A DNA stretch of 64,000 nt. Source: Nematostella vectensis (lineage: Eukaryota > Cnidaria > Anthozoa > Actiniaria > Edwardsiidae). This document shows, piece by piece, positions 55,230 through 64,000 of the stretch. Each line of letters begins with the position of its first letter. Positions within the stretch are counted from its first letter, which is position 1. A model generated the notes under the pieces. It was not told where the DNA came from and searched no databases. It worked only from the letters and a program-made list of their open reading frames with translations. Both the position numbers and the translations under genes were made by a program. Location: assembly GCF_932526225.1 (NCBI RefSeq), contig NC_064037.1, positions 8,538,203 to 8,602,202 on the forward strand, written 5' to 3'.

Positions 55230-58200
55230 TGCTGCTACTGGTGCTCATCTTTCGCTTGCCCTTCTCGTCTCGGTGCTTGTGTTTCTTCTTCTTTTTCTTG
55301 TGTTTTCGGATCTCACTCATGGCAGCCTCAACTTCTTTCATTCGCTGCTCCGCGCCACTGTCCACTCCACCCTCCTCCTTCTCGAGCTGAGAGGAGCGGA
55401 AGAAGGTTACGGGAATCACAAAATAGCGCAGCAATGGCAAAAAAACACACACACACACAAAAGTGGTTTCAGATGCATAGTAACCCACCATTGCACCTGT
55501 CACATGTTAGGGGGTCCAACCGAACCACAAACAAATTGCCGCCATAGCAACCCATGATGCATAGTAACCCACTCATGGACCTGTCACGTGTCAGAGGGTC
55601 CAACTCAGTCTACCCATGATGCATAGTAACCCGACCATGGTGGACCTGTCACGTGTTAGAGAGGCAAATAACCCTACCCATGATGCATAGTAACCCGACC
55701 ATGGTGGACCTGTCACGTGTTAGAGAGGCAACCCATAAGTAACCTACCCATGATTCATTGGTTGTTGGGTGGTTCATTGAATAAATACACGTGTCAAGCC
55801 ACACCCACCTTGATTTTTAGCTTGAGTTTGCTGTTGTCTGAGCATGCAGACTCGAAGCTCTTTGGAGTGTCTGGCTGTGAGTCGAAATCTGCAACAAAGC
55901 AAGCATACCTCATGAAAGACCAAGGGTTGCTTTGAGCATAGTATACACAATGAGCCTCATTTAATAGATTCATAAAGGATTTCCCTTTTCAGGAAAAAGC
56001 TGCTCACCTGTGGGGGATACAGCGCGTGATTTGCGCTTGTGGCTTTTCCGAGAAGCGGTCGACTCCTCACCGCTCACTGATCCTCGCTGAAACAACACGA
56101 AATCACAGGTCTGAGCAATAATGCAACACGGTAGTGTCTCTTTGGTTGGAGAGTCGAAATGTACTTTACCACAATAACGTCACCACTAAAACGTATATAA
56201 CCGCAATACCGACTAGAAGAAATAAAGCCTATGACTGTTTATGACCACAATAATGTCTATGACTGTCTATGATCTGTCTGATCCAAAAAATTGGGAGATC
56301 CATGATCCCATATAAATGTGATCGTGATCCCTGATTATGTACATTTTTTTGGAAATGATCCTTGATTCCGAAAAAAAATTGTCGTGAACCCAGTATTTTG
56401 AAATTGATCCCGGTCATTCCAACCTTATTTTGATCGCTGATCCCAAACATAAAGCTGATCCCTGATCACATGTGCCTCGCACTACCCTGCTCTTCAGCGT
56501 AAATTTATGAGAGCGGATATGACGTCACGCGAGGCCTGGCGCTTCATGCCCACACTGAGGATATGGCGACTCACCGGTGATCCCGAGGAAGGGAGTGGCG
56601 AAAGATTCATTATTTTCTTCTCCTTCAGGTCAATCACGATTCCCATCTATCAACAAAACACCAACGTCTGATAAAGACTTAATTTAAGGGGCAGTGGCTT
56701 AATCTCTCGAGCCATAGCAGATCGTGAGACGAAGAGATGGGGGATTAAGGCCCGATTCATGGATCGCGCTCCAGGCATGACGAATCCAAACATTTGGATT
56801 GCGCACATGAACAGTTACCCTGGGTACCAGAGGCCCAAGCTTCTCGCTGCGAAGCTCGGAGCCTCTGGTAACCAGTAATAAACAGTTCAACGTCTGAGTC
56901 AATTAAGTCGTGCAGGGCAGTCGTGGCTCGCCCCGCCAGTCCTACTGCACGACACAGATTAAAAGTCGAGCTTTTGATATGCCGAATCAAATACCAGAGT
57001 TACTTTGATGTAACGCAACAGAACTTCTACATCAAGTCAACTTTTACAACTCAAGACCTATTAAGCGCGACGTCTGAATCAACGCTGAACCAAATGTATT
57101 TGTATCGATACAAATAGACAATTAGTTTCGAAACGGTATTATTGCGACTTATGAATCGGGCTTAAGATGGTTTTCCTTATACGCGACAAACAAGATTTTG
57201 ACTTTTAGAACTCCATGTACTATTTATCATGCGACTATTTTCATGTTGTTTATCTTCAGTAAAACTATGGTCTGATTCACGGTAAAATGTCAAAACTATT
57301 TAATTTTAAAATGTATTTGACTAAGGTTGGGCAACACGTCTTATTACCCCTTGTGATGGTACACACGATGGTGTTAGACGACCAAACAACGCGCTGTACA
57401 GGTCTACAGCATCACAGCGTAAGCGCCAGTCGTGGACCGTGCTATAAGTGAGATCAATAAAACAAGTTAAAACCGCGCAAATTAGTCCTCGCAAGTTAGT
57501 CCACGCAAGTAAAAAAAAGTTAGTCCACGCAAGTAAAAAAAAGTTAGTCCACGCAAGCTTGTAAAACAAGTATGTCCATGCAAGCTTGTAAAACAAGTTA
57601 TTAAATTAGTCCACGCAAGTAAGTCCACGCAAGTTAGCCCACGCAAGTAAGTCCACGCAAGTTAGTCCACGCATGTCCACGCAAATTAGTCCACGCAACT
57701 TAGCCCACGCAAGTAAGTCCACGCAAGTTAGTCCACGCAACCTAGCAAAACAAGTTAGTCCAGGCATGTCAGTCCAGGAAGGTCAGCCATTGCGTAAGCA
57801 CGAGTCGAGTACCATGCCACTCACGCGAACAAAAAGACAAGTTAGTTCCTGCAAATTGTAGACTATTTCTGTGACAAAATCATTTCGAATAGAAAATATT
57901 ATTCTAAAGCCCCAACCAGAGAGACTTATTTACTGACCACATAAAATGCCACAGGCGTTCCACAAGAACCTGGGTACAGAGAGGCGAGTCGGACTTTCTC
58001 GTGAATGGGGGGTTGTCACTCAGCACTCGAAGCGTATGATGCCTGTACCGGAAAAAAAGAAAACGGATGTATAATGACATTACGTAGGAAAAGGGATATA
58101 ATAATAAAAAAGACAACAACAAAAAGTTCATTCTTTAAAGAAGGCTAATCACGCCGCCATTGTGTGCTCCTACTCGATGCCAAGTCATTATGACATTATG

Positions 58201-61200
58201 ACATTACGTAGGAAAAGGGATATGATAATAAAAAAGACAACAATAAAAAGTTCATTCTTTAAAGAAGGCTAATCACGCCGCCATTGTGTGCTCCTACTCG
58301 ATGCCAAGTCATTATGACATTATGACATTATGACATTACGTAGGAAAAGGGATATGATAATAAAAAAGACAACAATAAAAAGTTCATTCTTTAAAGAAGG
58401 CTAATCACGCCGCCATTGTGTGCTCCTACTCGATGCCAAGTCATTATGACATTATGACATTATGACATTATGACATTACGTAGGAAAAGGGATATAATAA
58501 TAAAAAAGACAACAATAAAAAGTTCATTCTTTAAAGAAGGCTAATCACGCCGCCATTGTGTGCTCCTACTCGATGCCAAGTCATTATGACATTATGACAT
58601 TATGACATTATGACATTACGTAGGAAAAGGGATATAATAATAAAAAAGACAACAATAAAAAGTTCATTCTTTAAAGAAGGCTAATCACGCAGCCATTGTG
58701 TGCTCCTACTCGATGCCAAGTCATTATGACATTATGACATTACGTAGGAAAAGGGATATAATAATAAAAAAGACAACAATAAAAAGTTCATTCTTTAAAG
58801 AAGGCTAATCACGCCGCCATTGTGTGCTCCTACTCGATGCCAAGTCATTATGACATTATGACATTACGTAGGAAAAGGGATATAATAATAAAAAAGACAA
58901 CAATAAAAAGTTCATTCTTTAAAGAAGGCTAATCACGCCGCCATTGTGTGCTCCTACTCGATGCCAAGTCATTATGACATTATGACATTACGTAGGAAAA
59001 GGGATATAATAATAAAAAAGACAACAATAAAAAGTTCATTCTTTAAAGAAGGCCAATCACGCCGCCATTGTGTGCTCCTACTTGATGCCAAGTCATTATG
59101 ACATTATGACATTACGTAGGAAAAGGGATATAATAATAAAAAAGACAACAATAAAAAGTTCATTCTTTAAAGAAGGCTGATCACGCCGCCATTGTGTGCT
59201 CCTACTCGATGCCAAGTCATTATGACATTATGACATTATGACATTACGTAGGAAAAGGGATATAATAATAAAAAAGGTAACAATAAGAACCCCCCCGGGG
59301 TTCCGAAAGGGACTAAATTAGGTCCCTGGTTCGTTATCATAATAATTAATGATCTGAATGTTAGAGACGCACTCTTGTGGAAATATGTCGACGATACAAC
59401 TGTATCAGAGGTTATTCCCAAGGGTAAAATGTTATCATAATAATTAATGATCTGAATGTTAGAGACGCACTCTTGTGGAAATATGCCGACGATACAACTG
59501 TATCAGAGGTTATTCCCAAGGGTAAAATGTTATCATAATAATTAATGATCTGAATGTTAGAGACGCACTCTTGTGGAAATATGCCGACGATACAACTGTA
59601 TCAGAGGTTATTCCCAAGGGTCAAACGAGTCAGGCTCAGCTAGTAGTGGACGAGGTAGCAGAATGATCGAGGATGAATAAATTTCAACTAAATACTGAGA
59701 AGTGTAAGGAGTTACGCATATCTTTCGCCAAGAATAAGCCAGACCTGCCTCCCTTGATGACATGTAGAAATGCCATTAAGGTGAGGGAAAGCGCTTAATT
59801 ACTAATCGGCAGCAACCTAACGTGGAATGCCCACGTTGGCGTGGTCATCAAAAAAGCGTCAAAGCGTCTGTTCTTTCTACTCCAACTTAAGCGCGCGCAC
59901 GTCTCTAAGAGCGATCTAATAGCCTTCTATTCTAGCTGCATTAGATCAGTATGCGACTACGCCATTCCCGTTTTTCACGCATCATTGCCGGCTTACCTGG
60001 TAAGCGATCTCGAGCGCGTTCAAAAACGTGCCATGTCTATAATATTTCCATATGTGGGGTACGATGACGCGCTTTTGCAGGCGAATACAAACCGCATAAC
60101 AGAGCACCACAAAGGGCTCTGTCGATGACATTTCTAACGACACAGGGCATCGCCTACACCACCTGTTACCAACTAAATTTGAAAGCACGTATGCGCTTAG
60201 GAAAGCTCGGACTTACAATGTAACTTTCAAGACAAATAGGGCAAAAACACCTTTTTTAATGCACAATGCCAACGTGTCAATAGTTTTAAAACCTAGAAAT
60301 TTGAACTAATTTTTACTGTAGAACCTTTTTATTTAATATATTTATATTTATTATCTTAGTATTATCATAGTTTTTATACTGGCTGCGACGTTCACATTAA
60401 TAAAGCTATCTATCTAAGTTCATTCTTTAAAGAAGGCTAATCACGCCGCCATTTCGTGCTCCTACTCGATGCCAAGTCGAACAAGCATCCATTTCCATCG
60501 GCTAATTAAAACGAGTAAACAAGATATTTTTAATCAAATATCGTCAACATCAGACTATCAGACGTACTATCATTCGCAGATTGTTATTTTGAGGTGTCCT
60601 TGTGAACAAACCGCTGTATTTTTAATGATAAACAATAACAAAGGAGTGGTTGATCGACATTCTTTAAGGTGTGTAATTTCTCTTTCAGACCAAGGATACA
60701 ATTAAATAAGTGCCATCTTTTAGGATTCGACAAACTCGAATCCTAATGGTAAGACGATTTAAATACCTATCAGGTTTTTATGGTATTTGGGTACTGTAAC
60801 TGAAGCATATTTTGCGAACAGCCATGCTTACCTTATGTAAGGAACCGGATCCTTTTCGACGATTTCCATAAGAAAATTCAGAGTTTTCTCGCTGACTTCG
60901 ACTGCAAAAAATGCAGAATAAAGTTCTTATTGAAGAGCTTTTGAAAAAAGTAATGATCTGGTAACAAACCTTTGGTGTAGTCGGCAAGACATTCGATAGC
61001 ACTACATCTTACGTCTTCAAAGTGTCCAAATCTATAAAAAGTTAAAGATAACATCTGCCTTATGGCACAAGGTGATAAATACGCTGCCGCTCAAAAACGA
61101 CAATCCCTTAAAAAAAGAAAGAATGGACATTTTCCCAAGTCAGATTACATGGTCTTTAAAAGGCTAGTGGTTTGAAAAAGTTGAACATAGACATTTGCAA

Positions 61201-63763
61201 ATATCCCCCTTTTAAATATGAGATTCTGGTATAAGACCGCCCCTTTCGTACATTCCATTTTCTACCATAACTACAAAGCGGCACAAAGTTTTAACAAATG
61301 ACATCTCACAAAGGGTTTTATAGCCCGCGGTATTAGACAGGCAATCTCTCGCCTGATTCTCGGTCGCATACGCCGCCACAAAAAAATATCCTATGTGAAA
61401 AAGCTATGATAAGGGAAGGACGGACTGGGATGGATGATTGTGAAAAAAATCCTGACAGCCATTTTTACAAGAAAAAAAATCTTGCACCACAAACGCACCA
61501 AAAAATATTGCACCTTTGTAGAAAAAAAAAATCCTGCCCAATAGCCAAGAGAAAAAAAATCTTGCTCATATTAAATCATACACCCCCTCCCCCCCACCTC
61601 CCTCTAAAGTTAAATGGTCCGTCTGTAACGCGTCTTTCAGCAGGAAAATGTGACTTTTTGCTTAGATTTGTATGGATAATAGCTCAAATGCTCAAATGCC
61701 AATAGCCTCACTGATAAGAAATTATCGAATAATCGACCTTATCTGACGACTTAGCTCCTTATACCTTTTTTCTTTCTTTGGGTGTCACAAAAATGTAACC
61801 ATTTCTAACCAAATCGAGAATAGTTGATTTCTACGAGAGAGCTACATACCCGGCGTAGAACTCAAAGGCAACGGAGTCAGCAGGTACTTGGCCATTCACT
61901 TGCAGATTCCGAAGAGCTTTTAGACAGCTATACAAATACATAAATCATGTAAACTGGTAGAATTACAAAACGCAGGCACACATAACAAAATTAAGAATAG
62001 CCTAAAATCATACCTTACAACATATTATTCATGTCAAATATGTAATGTTATGTTCCTGTATAAGTTGCGATCTCATTTAGGATGTGCTGCCTGACTGTCA
62101 CGCAATAGATTTGTGTTACCCAACTATCGCAAAGTGCGTTTGAGTTATCTCAATGTCACGCAAAAAAGGTGCGTGTTACCCGATGGTCACGCAATTGGGT
62201 TTTGTTACAAAACTGTCACGCAATAGGGTTGTTACCTTACTGTCGCAAAGTGCGTTTGAGTTATCTCAATGTCACGCAAAAAGGGTCGTGTTACCCGATG
62301 GTCACGCAATTGGGTTTTGTTACAAAACTGTCACGCAATAGGGTTGTTACCTTACTGTCGCAAAGTGCGTTTGAGTTATCTCAATGTCACGCAAAAAGGG
62401 TCGTGTTACCCGTTTGTCACGCAATTGGGTTTTGTTACCAAACTGTCACGCAATAGGGTTGTGTTACCTAACTGTCGCAGAGTGGGGTTGAGTTTTCTCA
62501 ATGTCACGCAGTAGCGTTGTGTTACCTAACTGTCGCAGAGTGGAGTGGAGTTTTCTCAATGTCACGCAGTAGGGTTGTGTTACCTAACTGTCGCAGAGTG
62601 GAGTTGATTTTTCTCAATGTCACGCAGTAGGGTTGTGTTACCTAACTGTCGCAGAGTGGGGTTGAGTTATCTCAATGTCACGCAGTGCGTTTGTGTTACC
62701 TAACTGTCGCAGAGTGGGGTTGAGTTATCTCAATGTCACGCAGTAGGGTTGTGTTACCTGACTGTCATCCAGTAGGATTGTGTTCTACGACTTCACGTGT
62801 CACGGTGACACGATTGTCACTCAGAAGGTTTCACGCGGATGGGTTGCTTAACTGTCACGCAGTAGGGTCACGCCTAGGATTAAGTTACCTGACTGTCACG
62901 CAGTAGCGGTAGGATGGCTGGAGCTTCTCCAGGTTCAGGCGCCGGATGACCTCCGCGAGCACGAGCTGGGTGTCGTCCTTTAACTTGACCAACAGCTTAC
63001 CGTCACTACAGGGGGAGAAACGATGATCGTCATGATTGAAATTTGTACGTTATTATCATCATAATATGCAACATGACATCACCATCAACATTATTATTAC
63101 CATTACCTTTACCAGCACTATAACCATCACCACCACCTCCACTATCATTAGCATCACCGCCTTATTTGTTATCACAAACATCGCCATCATCATTGCCACC
63201 ATCTCCATGACTGCAAAACGACTTCTTTGTTTGTAACCACAAACATCGCAATTACTACCACCACCATGATCACCATCAACAGTACCACCGCCAACTGGAA
63301 GGGGGGGAGTTGGGGGGGGTCTAATTACTGCAATACCGCACAAAATTTTGGCAAAACCGCAGGGAAAAAAACCCGCATACCGCACAGAAGGGCGAGGTTT
63401 TAAAGAGCATGCGCCACACCCCGACTTTTCCCAGGTTTCCCGCTAGATCATCCCGTACCACGGGCAAATCCCGCGCACTGCAGGACTAATTAACACCGCA
63501 ACACCGCAATATTTTCATTTTTTACAGCCACACCGCCGTTTTAAAAGGAAAAATATCACATCTCGCAATGTTAAAAAAACATCACCGCATGTTTTTGCAC
63601 TTTTCAACGCAATATCGTGCAAAAAAAAGGACCAATACTGCAATACCGCAGACCCCAACCTCCATCCCCCAACTAACCTCTGAGTGGACACCATGGCGAC
63701 ACCTGGGGTAACTGTGGCAGATAGCGCTTCGATCAGCGAAGCGAGATGGTAACTGTCAGAGTA
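55189..63763 (-). CDS. TAF2: TFIID subunit 2 (TAF2), C-terminal 11 exons (5' part lies beyond the right edge)
   Basis: Exons in coding order: 63763-63678, 63005-62889, 61927-61850, 61031-60970, 60901-60832, 58042-57938, 57441-57348, 56646-56575, 56086-56008, 55888-55809, 55386-55189. All junctions are GT-AG and in phase, giving 346 residues. Key stretches: SLIEALSATVTPGV, LNLEKLQPSYR, SCLKALRNLQVNG, GHFEDVRCSAIECL, EIVEKDPVPYIRH, NPPFTRKSDSPLC, DWRLRCDAVDLYSALFG, IDLKEKK, then a charged tail with KHKKKKKKHKHR. These match the HEAT-like region and Lys/His-rich tail I recall for TAF2, a promoter-contacting TFIID subunit in the nucleus. The 57938 donor (GTCAGT) is chosen by phase; a stronger-looking GTAAAT 5 nt downstream breaks frame. 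The last 13 residues and stop are shared with the adjacent minisatellite. Confidence 0.87.
56230..56470. repeat. Irregular tgatcc-rich segment in TAF2 intron
   Basis: Loose repeats of tgatccctgatt and tgatcccaaac, spaced 20-30 bp, without a strict unit. Confidence 0.5.
56808..56880. repeat. Small foldback (ggtaccagaggc / gcctctggtaacc)
   Basis: The inverted arms ggtaccagaggc and gcctctggtaacc flank an inner pair (gcttctcgc, gcgaagc). It shares gaagctcggagcc with the hairpin at 8969-9052. Confidence 0.6.
57480..57790. repeat. Minisatellite, unit about 14 bp (gtccacgcaagtta)
   Basis: Roughly 20 copies of agtccacgcaagtta with variants (gcccacgc, gtccatgc, gtaaaacaagt), in the TAF2 intron upstream of the 57441 acceptor in coding sense. 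Confidence 0.9.
58050..59282. repeat. Satellite-like array, unit about 121-138 bp, about 10 copies
   Basis: Each copy runs cattacgtaggaaaaggga, aaaaagttcattctttaaag, gctaatcacgccgccattgt, gctcctactcgatgccaagt and ends with one to four gacattat. Copies are nearly identical, so length variation comes from the 8-bp gacattat slippage. A partial copy continues at 60417-60480, on the far side of an inserted LINE. Confidence 0.95.
59285..60416 (+). mobile_element. 5'-truncated non-LTR retrotransposon (LINE) with triplicated active-site segment
   Basis: The 5' end reads VPKGTKLGPW and IIINDL, typical of the reverse transcriptase palm; the catalytic Y-V/A-D-D lies in LLWKYVDDTTVSE. A 98-bp segment holding this motif occurs three times in tandem (from 59333, 59431 and 59529). 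Downstream are WNAHVGVVIKKASKRLFFL and FYSSCIRSVCDYAIPVF, as in the C-terminal part of CR1/L2-like LINEs. A stop after the NAIKVRESA stretch and the tandem copies make it non-functional. It ends in ctatctatcta, a microsatellite tail typical of such elements. It sits inside the 58-59 kb array. Confidence 0.85.
60481..60831. other. TAF2 intron segment, dispersed repeat text
   Basis: Contains catccatttccatcggctaa and taaacaataacaaaggagtg, related to 41745-41885 in the GPCR intron. No exon is seen before the splice donor at 60831. Confidence 0.5.
61032..61849. other. TAF2 intron without recognised features
   Basis: AT-rich with A runs (aaaaaaatcctgccc-type text, 61440-61600). No exon, RNA gene or tandem repeat identified. 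Confidence 0.5.
62095..62888. repeat. Minisatellite grown from a TAF2 splice donor, unit about 29 bp in 58-bp dimers
   Basis: On the minus strand the true exon end is ctactgcgtgacagtcag followed by gtaacttaatcc (donor at 62888). The array repeats ctctgcgacagttag-gtaacacaacc and ctactgcgtgacattgag-ataactcaacc in alternation. So every second unit keeps an AG|GTAAC junction identical to the authentic donor. At the far end (62150-62450) units expand to about 116 bp. Confidence 0.85.
63006..63677. other. TAF2 intron with simple-sequence text
   Basis: 63010-63290 is rich in atcatcaccatcaccacc-like trinucleotide text. 63320-63650 repeats aataccgca and accgcaaca loosely. No exon recognised. Confidence 0.6.
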
Positions 63764-63837
63764 CTGGGGAGAAAAAATGTGTATAGATAAAATAAAGCGT
63801 CATAGACACGTCGGGACGTCAGCTCGAGTCTGCTAAC

Positions 63838-64000
63838 ACTTGTTGAGTCTGTTATCATTGTATTTCTAGTTGACCTTGTTTAGTCTGTTATCATCGTATT
63901 TCTAGTTTACCTTGTTGAGTCTGTTATCATTGTATTTCTAGTTTACCTTGTTGAGTCTGTTTTCAATGTATTTCTGGTTTACCTTGTTTAGTCTGTTTTC
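63838..64000. repeat. 36-bp minisatellite resembling a further TAF2 splice donor (runs off the window)
   Basis: On the minus strand the unit is aaatacaatgataacagact plus caacaag followed by gtaaactag. Read in the TAF2 phase, the first part is KYNDNRLNK. In the TAF2 sequence I recall, a YNDN-x2-NK-like stretch directly precedes the segment encoded by the next exon (YSDSYH). This exon border is expected at or just beyond the window edge, so the array may again be built from a 5' splice site. Confidence 0.6.

Noticed and set aside
57321-57596. Minus-strand frame extended upstream of the TAF2 exon with LAWTNFF repeats
   Set aside because: Only the part from 57441 downward is TAF2 exon; the extension is the 14-bp minisatellite read through the acceptor.
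59272-60420. Possible target-site duplication around the LINE
   Set aside because: The left flank (caataag) and right flank (taagttc) share only a few bases, within an AT-rich repeat unit; no duplication can be claimed.

Overview
This window is a piece of an intron-rich animal genome. It has AT-rich non-coding DNA, GT-AG introns, many short foldback transposons and more than a dozen minisatellites. The gene content (a cadaverously repeat-filled adhesion GPCR with EGF, Ig, FN3, SEA, HormR and GAIN domains, a C2H2 zinc-finger gene, PSMB2 and TAF2) and the repeat style fit an anthozoan cnidarian, for example a sea anemone such as Nematostella. The species is an inference and is not proven by the sequence.

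Layout. 1-960 (+): last two exons of the proteasome subunit PSMB2. 2.0-6.2 kb: tandem repeats and two foldback elements. 6206-7387 (-): intact 12-finger C2H2 zinc-finger gene. 9.5-11.3 kb: a segmental copy of the PSMB2 3' end, whose last exon is split by a TA-flanked inverted-repeat transposon that itself carries a nested foldback element. 11.7-15 kb: further inverted repeats and a second copy of the TA element. 15674-51003 (+): one very large adhesion GPCR, for which I could join 36 coding exons in a consistent reading frame (about 2,375 or 2,468 residues, depending on one splice donor). Its order is signal peptide, EGF, four Ig, three FN3, SEA, a duplicated Ig cassette, HormR, GAIN/GPS, 7TM and a long acidic Ser-rich tail. 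Its introns hold most of the repeat arrays, a set of decayed Calx-beta exons and decayed copies of the TM3 exon. 52.3-55.2 kb: a roughly 2.9-kb minisatellite between convergent genes. 55189-63763 (-): the last 11 exons of TAF2, a TFIID subunit, encoding 346 residues and entering from the right edge.

The most unusual pattern is that at least five minisatellites appear to be grown from exon ends. Four repeat a genuine 5' splice site with 10-27 nt of its exon: GPCR donors at 45361 and 46384, the TAF2 donor at 62888, and a TAF2-like donor at the right edge. One repeats the last TAF2 codons and stop. Several units begin with GT and end with AG, so each is intron-like. This matches the proposed route of intron gain or expansion through tandem duplication of AGGT-containing segments, and is the best candidate here for something not previously described.

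The genes do not form an operon or a shared pathway: proteasome core, transcription-factor-like zinc-finger protein, cell-surface receptor and general transcription factor are simply neighbours. All protein identities rest on motif reading and remembered family features, not on a database search.
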